A stretch of DNA of 64,000 bases from Candidatus Cloacimonetes bacterium HGW-Cloacimonetes-3 (lineage in GTDB: Bacteria > Cloacimonadota > Cloacimonadia > Cloacimonadales > Cloacimonadaceae): positions 62,001 to 126,000 of the forward strand of contig PHBO01000003.1 in NCBI GenBank assembly GCA_002840645.1, written 5' to 3'. Below are positions 14,810 to 23,890 of the stretch, piece by piece (the first letter of the stretch is position 1; the number at the start of each line of letters is the position of its first letter). The position numbers and the translations under genes were made by a program. The notes beneath the pieces were generated by a model. It worked only from the letters and a program-made list of their open reading frames with translations, had not been told where the DNA came from and did no database searches.

Positions 14810-14880
14810 TGTCTTCCTCCAAGATAGGCTAAGTTATTGGGGACATAATGGCATAGTGGCATATATTGTCAAGAGATATT

Positions 14881-15036
14881 AGTGGAAAAGTGGAAGGGTG
14901 AAAGAGTGAAACAAGTGGAGAATTTCAGTTGCAGGGTAATAGATTATGGAATGATATATCACCTTTACAAAGCCTAAAAACAGGCAGTCAAACCATAAAT
15001 CGGGTTTCACTTTTCCACTCTTCCACTTTTCCACTT
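14881..15036. repeat. Inverted repeat with arms made of tandem GTGGAAA-type units
   Basis: Left arm 14881-14912 (units AGTGGAAA, AGTGGAAG, GGTGAAAG, AGTGAAAC) and right arm 15004-15036 are reverse complements apart from one gap and about two changes. The spacer of about 90 bases has no coding potential that I can support. Confidence 0.75.
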
Positions 15037-15067
15037 CTGTTCTTCATCACTTCTTTACCCCCCAATC

Positions 15068-15088
15068 CGCGTAGCCCGTATATATAGA
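15068..15088 (+). promoter_or_regulatory. Family A upstream box, copy 2
   Basis: CGCGTAGCCCGTATATATAG plus A, 42 bases before the ATG of family A copy 2. Same box on the opposite strand at 10569-10591. Possible -10 TATATA at 15079-15084 with a weak TTTACC -35 at 15054-15059 (19-base spacer). Confidence 0.55.
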
Positions 15089-15130
15089 GAGGGCATTCCT
15101 CTACTACTATCATGTCTATAGGAGGACAAA

Positions 15131-15583
15131 ATGAAAGTAAGATTTAAGTATGGCATCAGGACCTACAGCGGGACTCTGGATGAGATGACATTCGGCAGCT
15201 ACCTGAAGGGTAAGCTGTGCATCGGGCGGGAGTATGTGATCCCCAAACTTACCGCTAACAACACTTTGATGGGGGCTGTGTGCAAGAATCTGGCAGAGGT
15301 GTATGGCGACTGCAGTACGGGCTACAAGGCAGATCTGAAGACCTACGCCGGGCTGAACGCGGTGAACATTCCCAAAGGCAAGCTTCCGCCTACTTCCTTC
15401 GCTATCTTCATGAAGATGATGTATCTGTTTTCGGAGCTGGACGAGGGGCATATCGACCTGTCAACCGTTACCCTTACCGACCTTCAGACCCTGGGCGGGG
15501 ACATTGCTTCCGTAGCGGACGCAGTGGAGAACGGCTATCTGAAATCCGTGGATGGCGCAGACGAGCTTACGGCTAATATGTAA
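15131..15583 (+). CDS. Family A protein, copy 2 (unknown)
   Basis: 150 residues with Shine-Dalgarno GGAGGACAAA directly before ATG. Blocks shared with copies 1 and 3: MKVRFK at the start, TYSGTLDE, REYVIPKLTANNT, AVCKNLAEVY, YKADLKTYAGL, FAIFMKMMYLF and the C-terminal SVADAVENGYL. No signal peptide or membrane helix. It is the most diverged of the three and the only one with a partner gene: a 56-residue ORF follows with the same Shine-Dalgarno, and a terminator closes the pair. Function unknown. Confidence 0.8.
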   Translation: MKVRFKYGIRTYSGTLDEMTFGSYLKGKLCIGREYVIPKLTANNTLMGAVCKNLAEVYGDCSTGYKADLKTYAGLNAVNIPKGKLPPTSFAIFMKMMYLFSELDEGHIDLSTVTLTDLQTLGGDIASVADAVENGYLKSVDGADELTANM

Positions 15584-15602
15584 GGTGTTAACGGAGGACA
15601 AA

Positions 15603-15773
15603 ATGAACACAGACTTAATCAAACCGTTAGCCAAAGAACTGGCGACTCAGCTAAACAAGCTGGTGAACATTCCCCTGGTATCAGAAGAGGACGAGCAAGC
15701 CTTCTTCGAGATGGTGGTGAAACTGGTGATAGAGCTGATCCTAAAGCAGTTTGGTAAGCAAATTGCAAAGTAA
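15603..15773 (+). CDS. Small helical protein in operon with family A copy 2
   Basis: 56 residues (starts MNTDLIKPLAKEL) with Shine-Dalgarno GGAGGACAAA identical to that of the gene before it, 19 bp downstream. It reads as two amphipathic helices; the second (FFEMVVKLVIELILKQF) is strongly hydrophobic on one face. No family is recognised. The shared ribosome-binding context and the terminator after it make a real gene likely. Confidence 0.7.
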   Translation: MNTDLIKPLAKELATQLNKLVNIPLVSEEDEQAFFEMVVKLVIELILKQFGKQIAK

Positions 15774-15828
15774 GAAAGATGCTCGGTAGCATATTGTAGC
15801 TACTAATGAACTGACCTAAACCTCGGTT

Positions 15829-15856
15829 AAGCCCGCCTGATAAGCGGGCTTTTCTT
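15829..15856 (+). terminator. Rho-independent terminator of family A copy 2 operon
   Basis: Stem AAGCCCGC / GCGGGCTT with a 7-base loop followed by TTCTT. It lies 56 bp after the small gene. Confidence 0.8.
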
Positions 15857-15933
15857 GCTTACTAAGCTTAGAGAGCAAAAAGTTAAAGGCAAGGAGCAAA
15901 GTCCCTGCCTTTAAAACTGATGAAGTGCTTTTA

Positions 15934-17451
15934 TCAAGCAAATTTAGAAGTGATGTCCTCCAGCGCAGGCAAACGGTAAACCTTGAATTGGTCTATCCTT
16001 ATGGCTGGATCGGAGACGAACTCAATCTGATCTTTATAGGAAACAAAATCCTCATTATGCTGACGGATGTGGCTAAGCAGATCGGGATTAACGGCAATGC
16101 GTAGGGTTTTATCTTTGATAAAGTACTCACTGCGTCCCAGCCAGCGGTAAATCCGCATGGTAACTGCGTCTTTGCTTATCACCCGCCCGCTGCCATTGCA
16201 GAAGGGACAAGGATCGGAGAAGTTGGCGATAAGGGTGCTACGCATGCGCTTGCGGGTAACTTCCACCAAGCCAAGCTCGGTGAAGGAATACACCTTATTC
16301 TTGGCACGATCTCGGCGTAAACCCTTTTTGAGGGTTTCCAGCACTTCGGTCTTGTGTTTTTCATCCACCATGTCGATAAAATCTATGATAATAACCCCGG
16401 AAAGGTCACGCAGCCTAATCTGGCGGGCAACTTCGGCAGCAGCCTCCACATTGGTTTTGCGCACGGTTTCGTCGTAGTGGGTTTTGCCCGTAAAGCTGCC
16501 GGTATTGATATCTATGGCGACCAAGGCTTCTGTCTGTTCTATTTTAAGGTTACCACCGCTTGGCAGGTAGATACGGCTGTGCAGAGTGGTCTCAATCTTT
16601 TTCTCTATCGCCCAGGCATCAAAAATGGGTGAATCCTCTTTGTAAATCTCCACATTCTCTATCAGATCGGGGGAGATATCTTCAAGCTGGGAGATGATGC
16701 TCTTGGCGAAGGCTTTATCGTCTATAACCAGGCGGTCAACATGCTCTCCAAACAGGTCGCGGATCAGGTAGTTCTCCAGAGCGTTTTCTTCAAACACACA
16801 CACGGGAGCTTTGGCAAACTTTAGCTGCTTGTCTATTAAGCGCCAGGTCTTAGCCAATGCCTTGTACTCGTTGCGGAAATCATCTTCGTCACAGCCCTCT
16901 GCTTCGGTGCGGACAATAAGTCCGTAGGTGGGGTCTTTGATTTCAGAGAGGATATTGCGGATCCGGGTGCGCTCCGATTGGGAGTATATCTTGCGGGATA
17001 TGGCGATTTTATTCTTGTTAGGGAAAAGCACCAAGTATTTGCCGGGGATGGAGATTTGTCCTGTGAGGCGGGCACCTTTGGAGCCTATAGGACCTTTGTG
17101 CACCTGCACTATTATCTCCTGCTGGGGTTTAAGCAGTTTGCTTATCTGGGAGGAATCGGCGGGATTGGTTCTGGCTCGGGGTTTATCGTTTTCGAACACA
17201 TCCAGGAAATCCATAACGATGTCGCTGTAATGCAGGAAGGCGGTACGTTCCAAGCCAATTTCAATAAATGCAGCACCCATGCCGGGAAGCACGTCTTTCA
17301 CGATTCCCTTGTAGATGTTGCCAACGGGGTTTTGTTTGTCACGGCGCTCTACAAAGAGCTCCACGAGGCGGTTATCTTCGAGGACTGCGACCCGCTTTTC
17401 CAGGGGGTGCACGTTCACGATGATTTCGGTATTAAAACTATCTTTTTTCAT
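15934..17451 (-). CDS. rng: Ribonuclease G/E family endoribonuclease
   Basis: 505 residues, length of RNase G. The S1 region is near residues 45-130 (GNIYKGIVKDVLPGMGAAFI). Catalytic metal aspartates are D314 in DINTGSF and D357 in IIDFIDM. The zinc-link CPFC is at 415-418, followed by GSGR. It processes 16S rRNA 5' ends and takes part in mRNA decay in the cytoplasm. It lies one base after sppA on the same strand, so both are probably cotranscribed. Confidence 0.95.
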   Translation of the reverse strand: MKKDSFNTEIIVNVHPLEKRVAVLEDNRLVELFVERRDKQNPVGNIYKGIVKDVLPGMGAAFIEIGLERTAFLHYSDIVMDFLDVFENDKPRARTNPADSSQISKLLKPQQEIIVQVHKGPIGSKGARLTGQISIPGKYLVLFPNKNKIAISRKIYSQSERTRIRNILSEIKDPTYGLIVRTEAEGCDEDDFRNEYKALAKTWRLIDKQLKFAKAPVCVFEENALENYLIRDLFGEHVDRLVIDDKAFAKSIISQLEDISPDLIENVEIYKEDSPIFDAWAIEKKIETTLHSRIYLPSGGNLKIEQTEALVAIDINTGSFTGKTHYDETVRKTNVEAAAEVARQIRLRDLSGVIIIDFIDMVDEKHKTEVLETLKKGLRRDRAKNKVYSFTELGLVEVTRKRMRSTLIANFSDPCPFCNGSGRVISKDAVTMRIYRWLGRSEYFIKDKTLRIAVNPDLLSHIRQHNEDFVSYKDQIEFVSDPAIRIDQFKVYRLPALEDITSKFA

Positions 17452-17452
17452 A

Positions 17453-19174
17453 TTAATCCAGTTTGTATGGTAACAAGTATTGCCACTCTCCGGTGGCGGG
17501 TATTTGGCGCAAAGTGCGCTCTAACTCTGCAGCAGGATCAGTTGCCAGGCGCATAGCCTGCCTCATTTTCATGATGTCGGAGTTCTTCAAGGCTTCCAGA
17601 ATGGTAGTCTTGGTAGGGAAGTTTATGGCACTATAATTCTTAGTGTTAGCGAGGTTGGCAGCTTTGGCAATGGCTGTTTCAAGGGTGCCGATTTCGTCTA
17701 TCAAGCGTAGTTTCTTTGCGGCTGCGGCACTAAACACTCTGCCTTCTGCCACGGAATCAATAGTGCCCGGCTGATACTTACGGGCAGAGATAACACGGGC
17801 TTTAAACTCGTCGTAGGTAGCTGTGGAGCTTCTACGCAGCGAAGCAAGCACCACAGGATCGTAGGTTTGGAAAAGGTTAAATGCTCCGGCAAACTTGCCG
17901 TGCTTCAGGGTCTGGGTGCTTAGCCCAAGTTTCTTGCCTAAGCCCACAGTTTCCGGCACCATCATAATCACGCCGATAGAGCCGGTGATGGTGGCTTCAT
18001 CCGCCATGATATAATCTGAAGCGCAGGAAATGTAGTAACCGCCGGAAGCAGCCACGCCCCCCATAGATACCACGATAGGCATGTCTGACTTTAGTTTCAG
18101 CAATTGCTGGTAAATCTTCTCGGATTCCAGCGCACTGCCGCCGGGGCTGTTGATGCGCAGTACAACGGCTTTCACGCCTTTGTCCTTGCGGATGTCCTCT
18201 ATTATCTTCTTTACCTTGGCAGCACTAATCATGCTGTTACCGGTAAATTCGCCACCAACTTGGGGGCTGATCTGACCATTCAGGTAAACCACAGCAATCT
18301 TGTCCGGTGCCTGCTTGGGTTGGCTGGAACTGTAATCGGAGATATTCACAAAGCTATCTTCATCCAGATTAAGCTTTGTTAGCATGGCATCGCGTCCCAT
18401 AGGGTGATCTATCAGCTTGAGGTCTTTGGCGGTATTGGCATGCAGGAAGTAGTCCTCACGCGTTTCGAATACCTTGGTGATGTCTTCGATACTAAGCTTG
18501 CGTCTGGAAGCTATATCCTTTAGCAGCAGGGTGTAACGGTCTTTTAGCACGGCATCGATATTATCCCTGGTACCGGGGCTTAGCGAGGTTTGGGAATAAG
18601 GCTCGCCTGCGCCTTTGAATTCACCGGATTGCAGGATATGCATCTTGATGCCAAGTTTGTCGAACAGCTCTTTGTAGAACATCAGATTGGTGGATACGCC
18701 TTCAAGGATTAGTCCTGCAGAAGCGGAGGGCTCCATGTATATCTCGTTTGCAAAGGTAGCAAGAAGGTAATCGCCTTGGGAGAAATAGTCTCCATAGGCT
18801 GCTACAGGCTTTCCTGATTTCTTGAAATCTGCAATAGCAAGACCGATCTCGGCAAGCGCAGGGTAATTGGTCTGGATAAAGCTTGGTTCCAGCAGCATGC
18901 CTTTTATGCGCGAATCGCCTGCTGCGGCACGTATCTTACGCGCCATGTCTTCGGCACTGTTGCCGGAATCGCCTAACCACTTGATGGGCTGCATTTCGCT
19001 ATAGTCGGAAATCACGGCACTGGGGTTCACCCGCAGCCATGCGTTGCTTGGAATCTTGGTCTTAGATAAGTTGCCACCACTTCCGATGGTACTAATAAAC
19101 CCGATGAAAAAGCCTACTATAAGGATGAGAGGGAAGATGATGCAACCAATGAGGATAGGTTTGCTTTTTATCAT
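17453..19174 (-). CDS. sppA: Signal peptide peptidase SppA, long (67K) form
   Basis: Inner-membrane serine protease that degrades cleaved signal peptides. An N-terminal membrane helix (residues 7-30) is followed by two tandem S49 domains, as in the E. coli type. The Ser/Lys dyad is visible: K187 in GEFKGAGEPY and S377 in AASGGYY. Length 573 is normal. The Shine-Dalgarno is GGAGATTCTC before ATG at 19174. It precedes rng with one base between. Confidence 0.94.
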   Translation of the reverse strand: MIKSKPILIGCIIFPLILIVGFFIGFISTIGSGGNLSKTKIPSNAWLRVNPSAVISDYSEMQPIKWLGDSGNSAEDMARKIRAAAGDSRIKGMLLEPSFIQTNYPALAEIGLAIADFKKSGKPVAAYGDYFSQGDYLLATFANEIYMEPSASAGLILEGVSTNLMFYKELFDKLGIKMHILQSGEFKGAGEPYSQTSLSPGTRDNIDAVLKDRYTLLLKDIASRRKLSIEDITKVFETREDYFLHANTAKDLKLIDHPMGRDAMLTKLNLDEDSFVNISDYSSSQPKQAPDKIAVVYLNGQISPQVGGEFTGNSMISAAKVKKIIEDIRKDKGVKAVVLRINSPGGSALESEKIYQQLLKLKSDMPIVVSMGGVAASGGYYISCASDYIMADEATITGSIGVIMMVPETVGLGKKLGLSTQTLKHGKFAGAFNLFQTYDPVVLASLRRSSTATYDEFKARVISARKYQPGTIDSVAEGRVFSAAAAKKLRLIDEIGTLETAIAKAANLANTKNYSAINFPTKTTILEALKNSDIMKMRQAMRLATDPAAELERTLRQIPATGEWQYLLPYKLD

Positions 19175-19222
19175 GAGAATCTCCTTAATTTATACAAAAG
19201 AGAGCCTCGGGAAGGATCTAAA

Positions 19223-19316
19223 TGGCGGAGATGTAGGGATTCGAACCCTAGATACGCGTTTTGCACATATACACGATTTCCAATCGTGCTCCTTCAACCA
19301 GCTCGGACACATCTCC
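19223..19316 (-). tRNA. tRNA-Ser (anticodon GGA)
   Basis: Cloverleaf on the - strand: acceptor GGAGATG (19316-19310) pairs with CATCTCC, the anticodon loop TTGGAAA lies in the stem ACGA/TCGT, a long class II variable arm follows, then the T arm with GGTTCGAATCC, discriminator G and an encoded CCA (19225-19223). The long variable arm and GGA anticodon identify serine, reading UCC/UCU. Confidence 0.96.
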
Positions 19317-19364
19317 GCGTTAGTTTTGACCATCTTTCTGAGGACTGCTTTTCTGTCAAACATT

Positions 19365-20912
19365 TTAGTGACGGAAATGTCTATAACCTGTAAATACCAT
19401 CGTGATACCCAGTTCGTTGCAGGCTTTGATGCAATCTTCATCTCCCTTGGAACCCCCGGGCTGAATGATTGCTTTTATGCCGTGTTTATGAAGTTCATCT
19501 ATAGAATCACGGTAGGGGAAAAAGCCGTCTGAGGCACATGTAGCATTGCTAAGCTCATGCCCAAACTTTTGTGCTTTCCAGATTGCTATAGAGGTGGAAT
19601 CTATACGGGAAGTTTGCCCTATGCCAAAGCCAATAACCATATCTTCAGTTGCCAGCACAATGCCATTGGACTTAATCACGGACACCGCCTTCCAACTGAA
19701 GCTCATAGCCTTCCATTCCCTTAGAGACGGTTGTCTTTCTGTAACTACCTGCCATGTTTCGTTGGGTTCGTTCACCAAGTCCCACTCCTGCGCCAGATAG
19801 CCCCAGGTAAGGGTTTTGATTTCCAGAGGATTAACAGGAGTTTCCAGCATCACAGGTTCATAGCTGATGAGGCGTCTGTCTTTCTTCTTTCGTAGCATAT
19901 CCAACACTTCCGGTTCGAACCCGGGAGCAATGATAATCTCGGTAAAGATGCGGTTTATCTGCTTAGCTGTTTCCATATCCAGGCTACGGTTCACTACCAC
20001 GATGCCCCCGAAAGGCGACAGGGTATCTGTAGCAAAGGCTTTCTCATAAGCTTCTGCCAGGCTTGCTCCGCTGCCTATACCGCAAGGATTGGCATGCTTG
20101 ATTATCACCACTGTTGGCGGGTCGAACAGCCTGATAGCACGAAAAGATGCATCGATATCCACATAATTATTGAAGGACAGCTCTTTGCCATGCAGAATGC
20201 TGAAACCCTGGCTTATTTCAGAATAGAAACCGGCTTGCTGATGCGGATTCTCCCCGTAGCGGAGTGCACTGAACAGCTTGCAAGACACATCCACACAAGG
20301 CGGAATAGGGCTAATAGCAGGAGTCTCTTCAACAAGCTGCAGGAAGTAGTCCGCTATATCGGCATCGTAGCGGCTAACCATGGCAAAAGCTTTCTGTGCC
20401 AGATAACCGCTCCAGCTTTCCGGTACGCGCTGTTCCTGCTTAAGATGCTCCACAGTAGCAGGATAATCCAAGGGGTCTGTCAATACACAAACATGTGTAT
20501 AATTCTTTGCTGCTGCGCGGATGAGGCTTGGTCCGCCAATATCTATGTTTTCCACTATCTCGCTATGGCTGGAGCCTGGCTTATTACGCACAGTGGAAAA
20601 AGGATACAGGTTCACCGCCACGATATCTATGCAATCAATAGCATGTTCTTCCATCGTGCGCATATGCGTGGCATCATTGCGCTTTGCCAGTATTCCTGCA
20701 TGAATGGTGGGATGCAAGGTCTTCACCCGTCCATCCAGTATTTCAGGGAAGCCGGTAAGCTCCGAAACCTGCACTAAGGAAGGGCAAAACTGCTTAAGAT
20801 ACTTGGCGGTATTGGAGGTGGACAGAATAGTATAACCAAGGCTTTCCAGCTGCATGGCAAGCGTCTCTATTCCTGTTTTGTCGCTAACGCTTATCAGCGC
20901 ATATTTCTTCAT
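19365..20912 (-). CDS. purH: Bifunctional AICAR formyltransferase / IMP cyclohydrolase
   Basis: Last two steps of purine synthesis: formyl transfer from 10-formyl-THF to AICAR and ring closure to IMP. 515 residues: N-terminal MGS-like cyclohydrolase domain (LISVSDKTGI at the start, LDGRVKTLHPTIHAGIL) and C-terminal transformylase (LRYGENPHQQAGFY, IVVIKHANPCGIG, SDGFFPYRDSID). All typical motifs are seen. It overlaps yihY by ATGA and is therefore translationally coupled to it. Confidence 0.97.
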   Translation of the reverse strand: MKKYALISVSDKTGIETLAMQLESLGYTILSTSNTAKYLKQFCPSLVQVSELTGFPEILDGRVKTLHPTIHAGILAKRNDATHMRTMEEHAIDCIDIVAVNLYPFSTVRNKPGSSHSEIVENIDIGGPSLIRAAAKNYTHVCVLTDPLDYPATVEHLKQEQRVPESWSGYLAQKAFAMVSRYDADIADYFLQLVEETPAISPIPPCVDVSCKLFSALRYGENPHQQAGFYSEISQGFSILHGKELSFNNYVDIDASFRAIRLFDPPTVVIIKHANPCGIGSGASLAEAYEKAFATDTLSPFGGIVVVNRSLDMETAKQINRIFTEIIIAPGFEPEVLDMLRKKKDRRLISYEPVMLETPVNPLEIKTLTWGYLAQEWDLVNEPNETWQVVTERQPSLREWKAMSFSWKAVSVIKSNGIVLATEDMVIGFGIGQTSRIDSTSIAIWKAQKFGHELSNATCASDGFFPYRDSIDELHKHGIKAIIQPGGSKGDEDCIKACNELGITMVFTGYRHFRH

Positions 20913-21991
20913 ACATCTCCTTCCTCTTCGATAGCTTCAATAAACTTCTTAAGATCCTTCTTGGAAATATCACCTTTTAGGCGTTCATTAAGCTTCTGAT
21001 TGGAAAACATTTCCAAGGTTACACGCACCACCCTATGCGGCTCTTTGCGTAGCAAATCATCCGTATCGGGATTATCTATCATGCTCACTAACACAATTCC
21101 ACCCAGGATTATAACCCAGTTTACATATATCCACAGCAGGAATATAGGCAGTGCAGCCATAACTCCATAAATTGCCTGAACACTGGTTAGATTATAGATA
21201 TAGAAGTCGAAAAGTGATTTTGCCAACACCCAGATAACGGTAGTCCAAAAAGCTCCCCTGAACAGCGATGACCGCTTTATCCTTACCGAGGGCAGCAGCA
21301 TATACATGAACATCAAGCCCAGGAATTGCAGCACAAACGGCACTATATACAGCAGCCAACGCAGCAACGGCACTCTTAGTAAACGGGAAATCAAAGGGAC
21401 AGAAGAGCTGGAAAACAGCACTATCATTATTATCAACCCAAACACAATCGTTCCGAAGAACTTCACCACCTGGGTAAGCAAATCCTGCTTCACGCTTAGC
21501 TCCATACTGAGGATACGATCAAAAGTATCGCGAATAACCCTGAATAAGGAATAGGAAGACACAAGTAAAATCACAAAATTAAAGATATTAAAGCCTATAC
21601 GGCGTCTGATCAGCATCTCATCCATGAAGTTCATAATAGCTTCTGCCGAGCCGGGAATAAAGTTTTTCCCTACTATATCTTTGAATTTCTCGCTTAGGTT
21701 CAGAAAGGGTAAATCCGGGGCTATCATCACTAAAAACGTAAAAAAAGGCACAAAGCCAAGCAGCGAGATATATGTTAAACTACCGGATTCCTTAAGGATG
21801 CGTTCCGAAGTGATCCGGCTGTGCAGCTTCTTCAAGAAGTTACCTACATCGTGCATCATGTTCCTGCGGCGTTTGGGTATTGTAATATAAAGGTACAATT
21901 TGTACATATCGATTATTGCTACCCGCAGGTATGAAGTCAGCCACATAAAGATTTGATGCGCCATACCGGTATTTTGTTTCTGTTTACCCAT
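20909..21991 (-). CDS. YihY/UPF0761 family membrane protein
   Basis: About six membrane helices with the family signatures SLTYISLLGFVPFF, FRVIRDTFDRIL and LPIFLLWIYVNWVIILGG. Once misnamed ribonuclease BN; the true role is unknown, and a transport or envelope function is assumed. 360 residues with about 45 extra N-terminal residues; starts at 21961 or at a later ATG (21856 or 21853, before HDVGNFLKKL) are also possible. It overlaps the permease stop by one base (TAATG) and purH by ATGA, so five genes from the ABC pair to purH form a dense - strand run. Confidence 0.85.
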   Translation of the reverse strand: MGKQKQNTGMAHQIFMWLTSYLRVAIIDMYKLYLYITIPKRRRNMMHDVGNFLKKLHSRITSERILKESGSLTYISLLGFVPFFTFLVMIAPDLPFLNLSEKFKDIVGKNFIPGSAEAIMNFMDEMLIRRRIGFNIFNFVILLVSSYSLFRVIRDTFDRILSMELSVKQDLLTQVVKFFGTIVFGLIIMIVLFSSSSVPLISRLLRVPLLRWLLYIVPFVLQFLGLMFMYMLLPSVRIKRSSLFRGAFWTTVIWVLAKSLFDFYIYNLTSVQAIYGVMAALPIFLLWIYVNWVIILGGIVLVSMIDNPDTDDLLRKEPHRVVRVTLEMFSNQKLNERLKGDISKKDLKKFIEAIEEEGDV

Positions 21992-23226
21992 TATTCTTCC
22001 CTTAACGCTATCACAGGGTCTAACCGCGAAGCCCGAACTGCGGGCAGAACCCCAAAGATTAAGCCAACCCCCACAGATACACTTAAGGCAGCCCAGATCA
22101 TTTGCACTGACGCCACCACGTTTATTTCCAAAAACTTGCTCACTTGCCCCAGTATGCCATATCCTAAAAGGATGCCAAGCACACCACCCATAGATGTTAT
22201 CAACACGGTTTGCACCAGAAACTGCAAGAATATATCTCTGCCTCTGGCACCAATGGCAAGGCGAACTCCTATCTCTCGTGTTCTTTCTTTGATAGCTGCC
22301 AGCATGATATTCATTATCACTATTCCCCCCACCAACAACGATATAACCGCTATCAGGACAAAGATTACGCTGAATATCATGTTGTTCTTTTTCATCGATT
22401 CCATTTGTTCTTTGGCGGAGTTTACCTGAAACACCCGTTTCCCGTGTTTCAGGTTCAATACTGTGTTTTCCACTTTCTTTCTCAGTACTGCTGCGGCAGC
22501 AGGATTTGCTGCACGGATGTCGAGATTAGCGATTTTAGTACCGGGATTTATTTTGCTAAGCATGGTGGATAGTGGGACAAAGCTGCGTTGGTTTAGATAG
22601 TCCAGATAGTTTTCGCTAAAAGCTGCTCCTCCACCCTGAGGCTTCATATATCTATACTTCATTATCCCCACCACCATCAGCTTGGTATCGTCCAGAGTGA
22701 TGGTATTGCCAATGGGATTACGGTTGCCAAACAGGTCTTGGGCAACTTCCGAGCCGAGGACAATTACATTGCTGTTATTCTGCACATCTATGTCCTTAAC
22801 AAATCTGCCTTTATCCACATCCCATTCATCCACGATGGTCATATCCGGCATCACTCCGCCTACCCAACCGCTGAATCTTTTATCTCCGTTAGTTAAAGTG
22901 GAATTCCATTTACTTATCGTTGGGTTAAAAGCAGTTGCTTCGGGGATTTGGGATTCTATGAAGCGGATTTCTTTCAGGGTGAAGCTTGGATCACCTCCCT
23001 TAGAGAAGTCGTAATTCCAATTTGCCTGAACCTCAATTTTGTTCAAGCCACCGCGTTCCTGCATCCATGCCATGGTGCTTTTGTTCATGCCGTTTACAAT
23101 TGCCAGCACCACCATGATGCACATCACGCCAAGCACGATGCCGATCACGGTAACCACACTGCGCACCTTGCGCATCAGGATATCTGCAAGCCCGATTCTA
23201 ATGGATTCAGCTAAGGGGATTGCCAT
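21991..23226 (-). CDS. MacB/FtsX-type ABC transporter permease
   Basis: 411 residues: one N-terminal membrane helix (about 20-45), a large periplasmic MacB core domain (about 50-275) and three C-terminal helices of the FtsX domain with the motif [21 protein letters not shown]. In this class the periplasmic domain works mechanically on lipoproteins or exported peptides rather than moving substrates through a channel. It overlaps its ATPase by 20 bases. No adaptor protein (MacA) is adjacent, so a LolCDE-like or antimicrobial-efflux role is equally possible. Confidence 0.9.
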   Translation of the reverse strand: MAIPLAESIRIGLADILMRKVRSVVTVIGIVLGVMCIMVVLAIVNGMNKSTMAWMQERGGLNKIEVQANWNYDFSKGGDPSFTLKEIRFIESQIPEATAFNPTISKWNSTLTNGDKRFSGWVGGVMPDMTIVDEWDVDKGRFVKDIDVQNNSNVIVLGSEVAQDLFGNRNPIGNTITLDDTKLMVVGIMKYRYMKPQGGGAAFSENYLDYLNQRSFVPLSTMLSKINPGTKIANLDIRAANPAAAAVLRKKVENTVLNLKHGKRVFQVNSAKEQMESMKKNNMIFSVIFVLIAVISLLVGGIVIMNIMLAAIKERTREIGVRLAIGARGRDIFLQFLVQTVLITSMGGVLGILLGYGILGQVSKFLEINVVASVQMIWAALSVSVGVGLIFGVLPAVRASRLDPVIALREE

Positions 23227-23890
23227 CGAAGATTTTACCGTCCATGATGCGAATTATGCGATCAGCTCTGTCTGCCACAGCCTGATCGTGAGTTACCATA
23301 ATTACTGTGTTACCGGCTTTGTGCAGGTCTTCAAAAATCTGCAGGATGTCTCCTCCGGCTTGTGAATCCAGGTTCCCTGTAGGCTCATCTGCCAAGAGAA
23401 TAGAGGGATTGTTCACTATTGCCCGTGCAATCGCCACTCTTTGCCTCTGCCCGCCGGATAGCTCGGTTGGTTTATGCTTCAATCTATCATCCAAGCCAAC
23501 CCCTTCCAGGATTTCCCGTGCCCGGATATTGCGTTTACGGGCGTTCATCCCTCCATACATCAGGGGAAGTTCCACGTTTTTCAGCACATTCAGGTGGGGT
23601 AACAGATTAAAGGACTGGAATACAAAGCCAATCTTATGATTACGGACAGTTGCCAGAGCAGATTTTGGCATGGCACTTACCAGCACGTCGTCCAGATAAT
23701 ACTCTCCCTCGGTGGGGCGGTCTAAACATCCAATGATGTGCATCAAGGTGCTTTTCCCGGAACCCGAAGGCCCCATGATGGCAACAAATTCACCTTGCTT
23801 TATACAGATATCTATCCCAATGAGAGCGTGTACCTTAACCTTGCCCATGTGGTATTCTTTGCTTAGATTATGTGTTCTGATAATATCCAT
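23207..23890 (-). CDS. ABC transporter ATP-binding protein, MacB/LolD type
   Basis: 227 residues with Walker [11 protein letters not shown]-loop [13 protein letters not shown], signature [15 protein letters not shown], Walker [13 protein letters not shown] and the H-loop VTHD. These are the LolD/MacB/FtsE subgroup signatures. It powers the permease encoded directly downstream. The coding end overlaps the permease start by 20 bases. A Shine-Dalgarno AGGTAAAG lies before the ATG at 23890. Confidence 0.94.
   Translation of the reverse strand: MDIIRTHNLSKEYHMGKVKVHALIGIDICIKQGEFVAIMGPSGSGKSTLMHIIGCLDRPTEGEYYLDDVLVSAMPKSALATVRNHKIGFVFQSFNLLPHLNVLKNVELPLMYGGMNARKRNIRAREILEGVGLDDRLKHKPTELSGGQRQRVAIARAIVNNPSILLADEPTGNLDSQAGGDILQIFEDLHKAGNTVIMVTHDQAVADRADRIIRIMDGKIFDGNPLS

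Larger units (their letters stand above)
14810..15130. other. Divergent intergenic region before family A copy 2
   Basis: No gene is seen. It holds a long inverted repeat of GTGGAAA units (14881-15036) and the family A upstream box (15068-15088), then a CTACTACTATCATG stretch and Shine-Dalgarno GGAGGACAAA at 15121-15130. Confidence 0.6.

Noticed and set aside
10077-15583. Integrated phage with att sites
   Set aside because: No integrase, capsid or lysis gene and no direct repeat at both ends; only inverted promoter-like boxes were found. The tRNA-Ser is 3.5 kb away and not disrupted.
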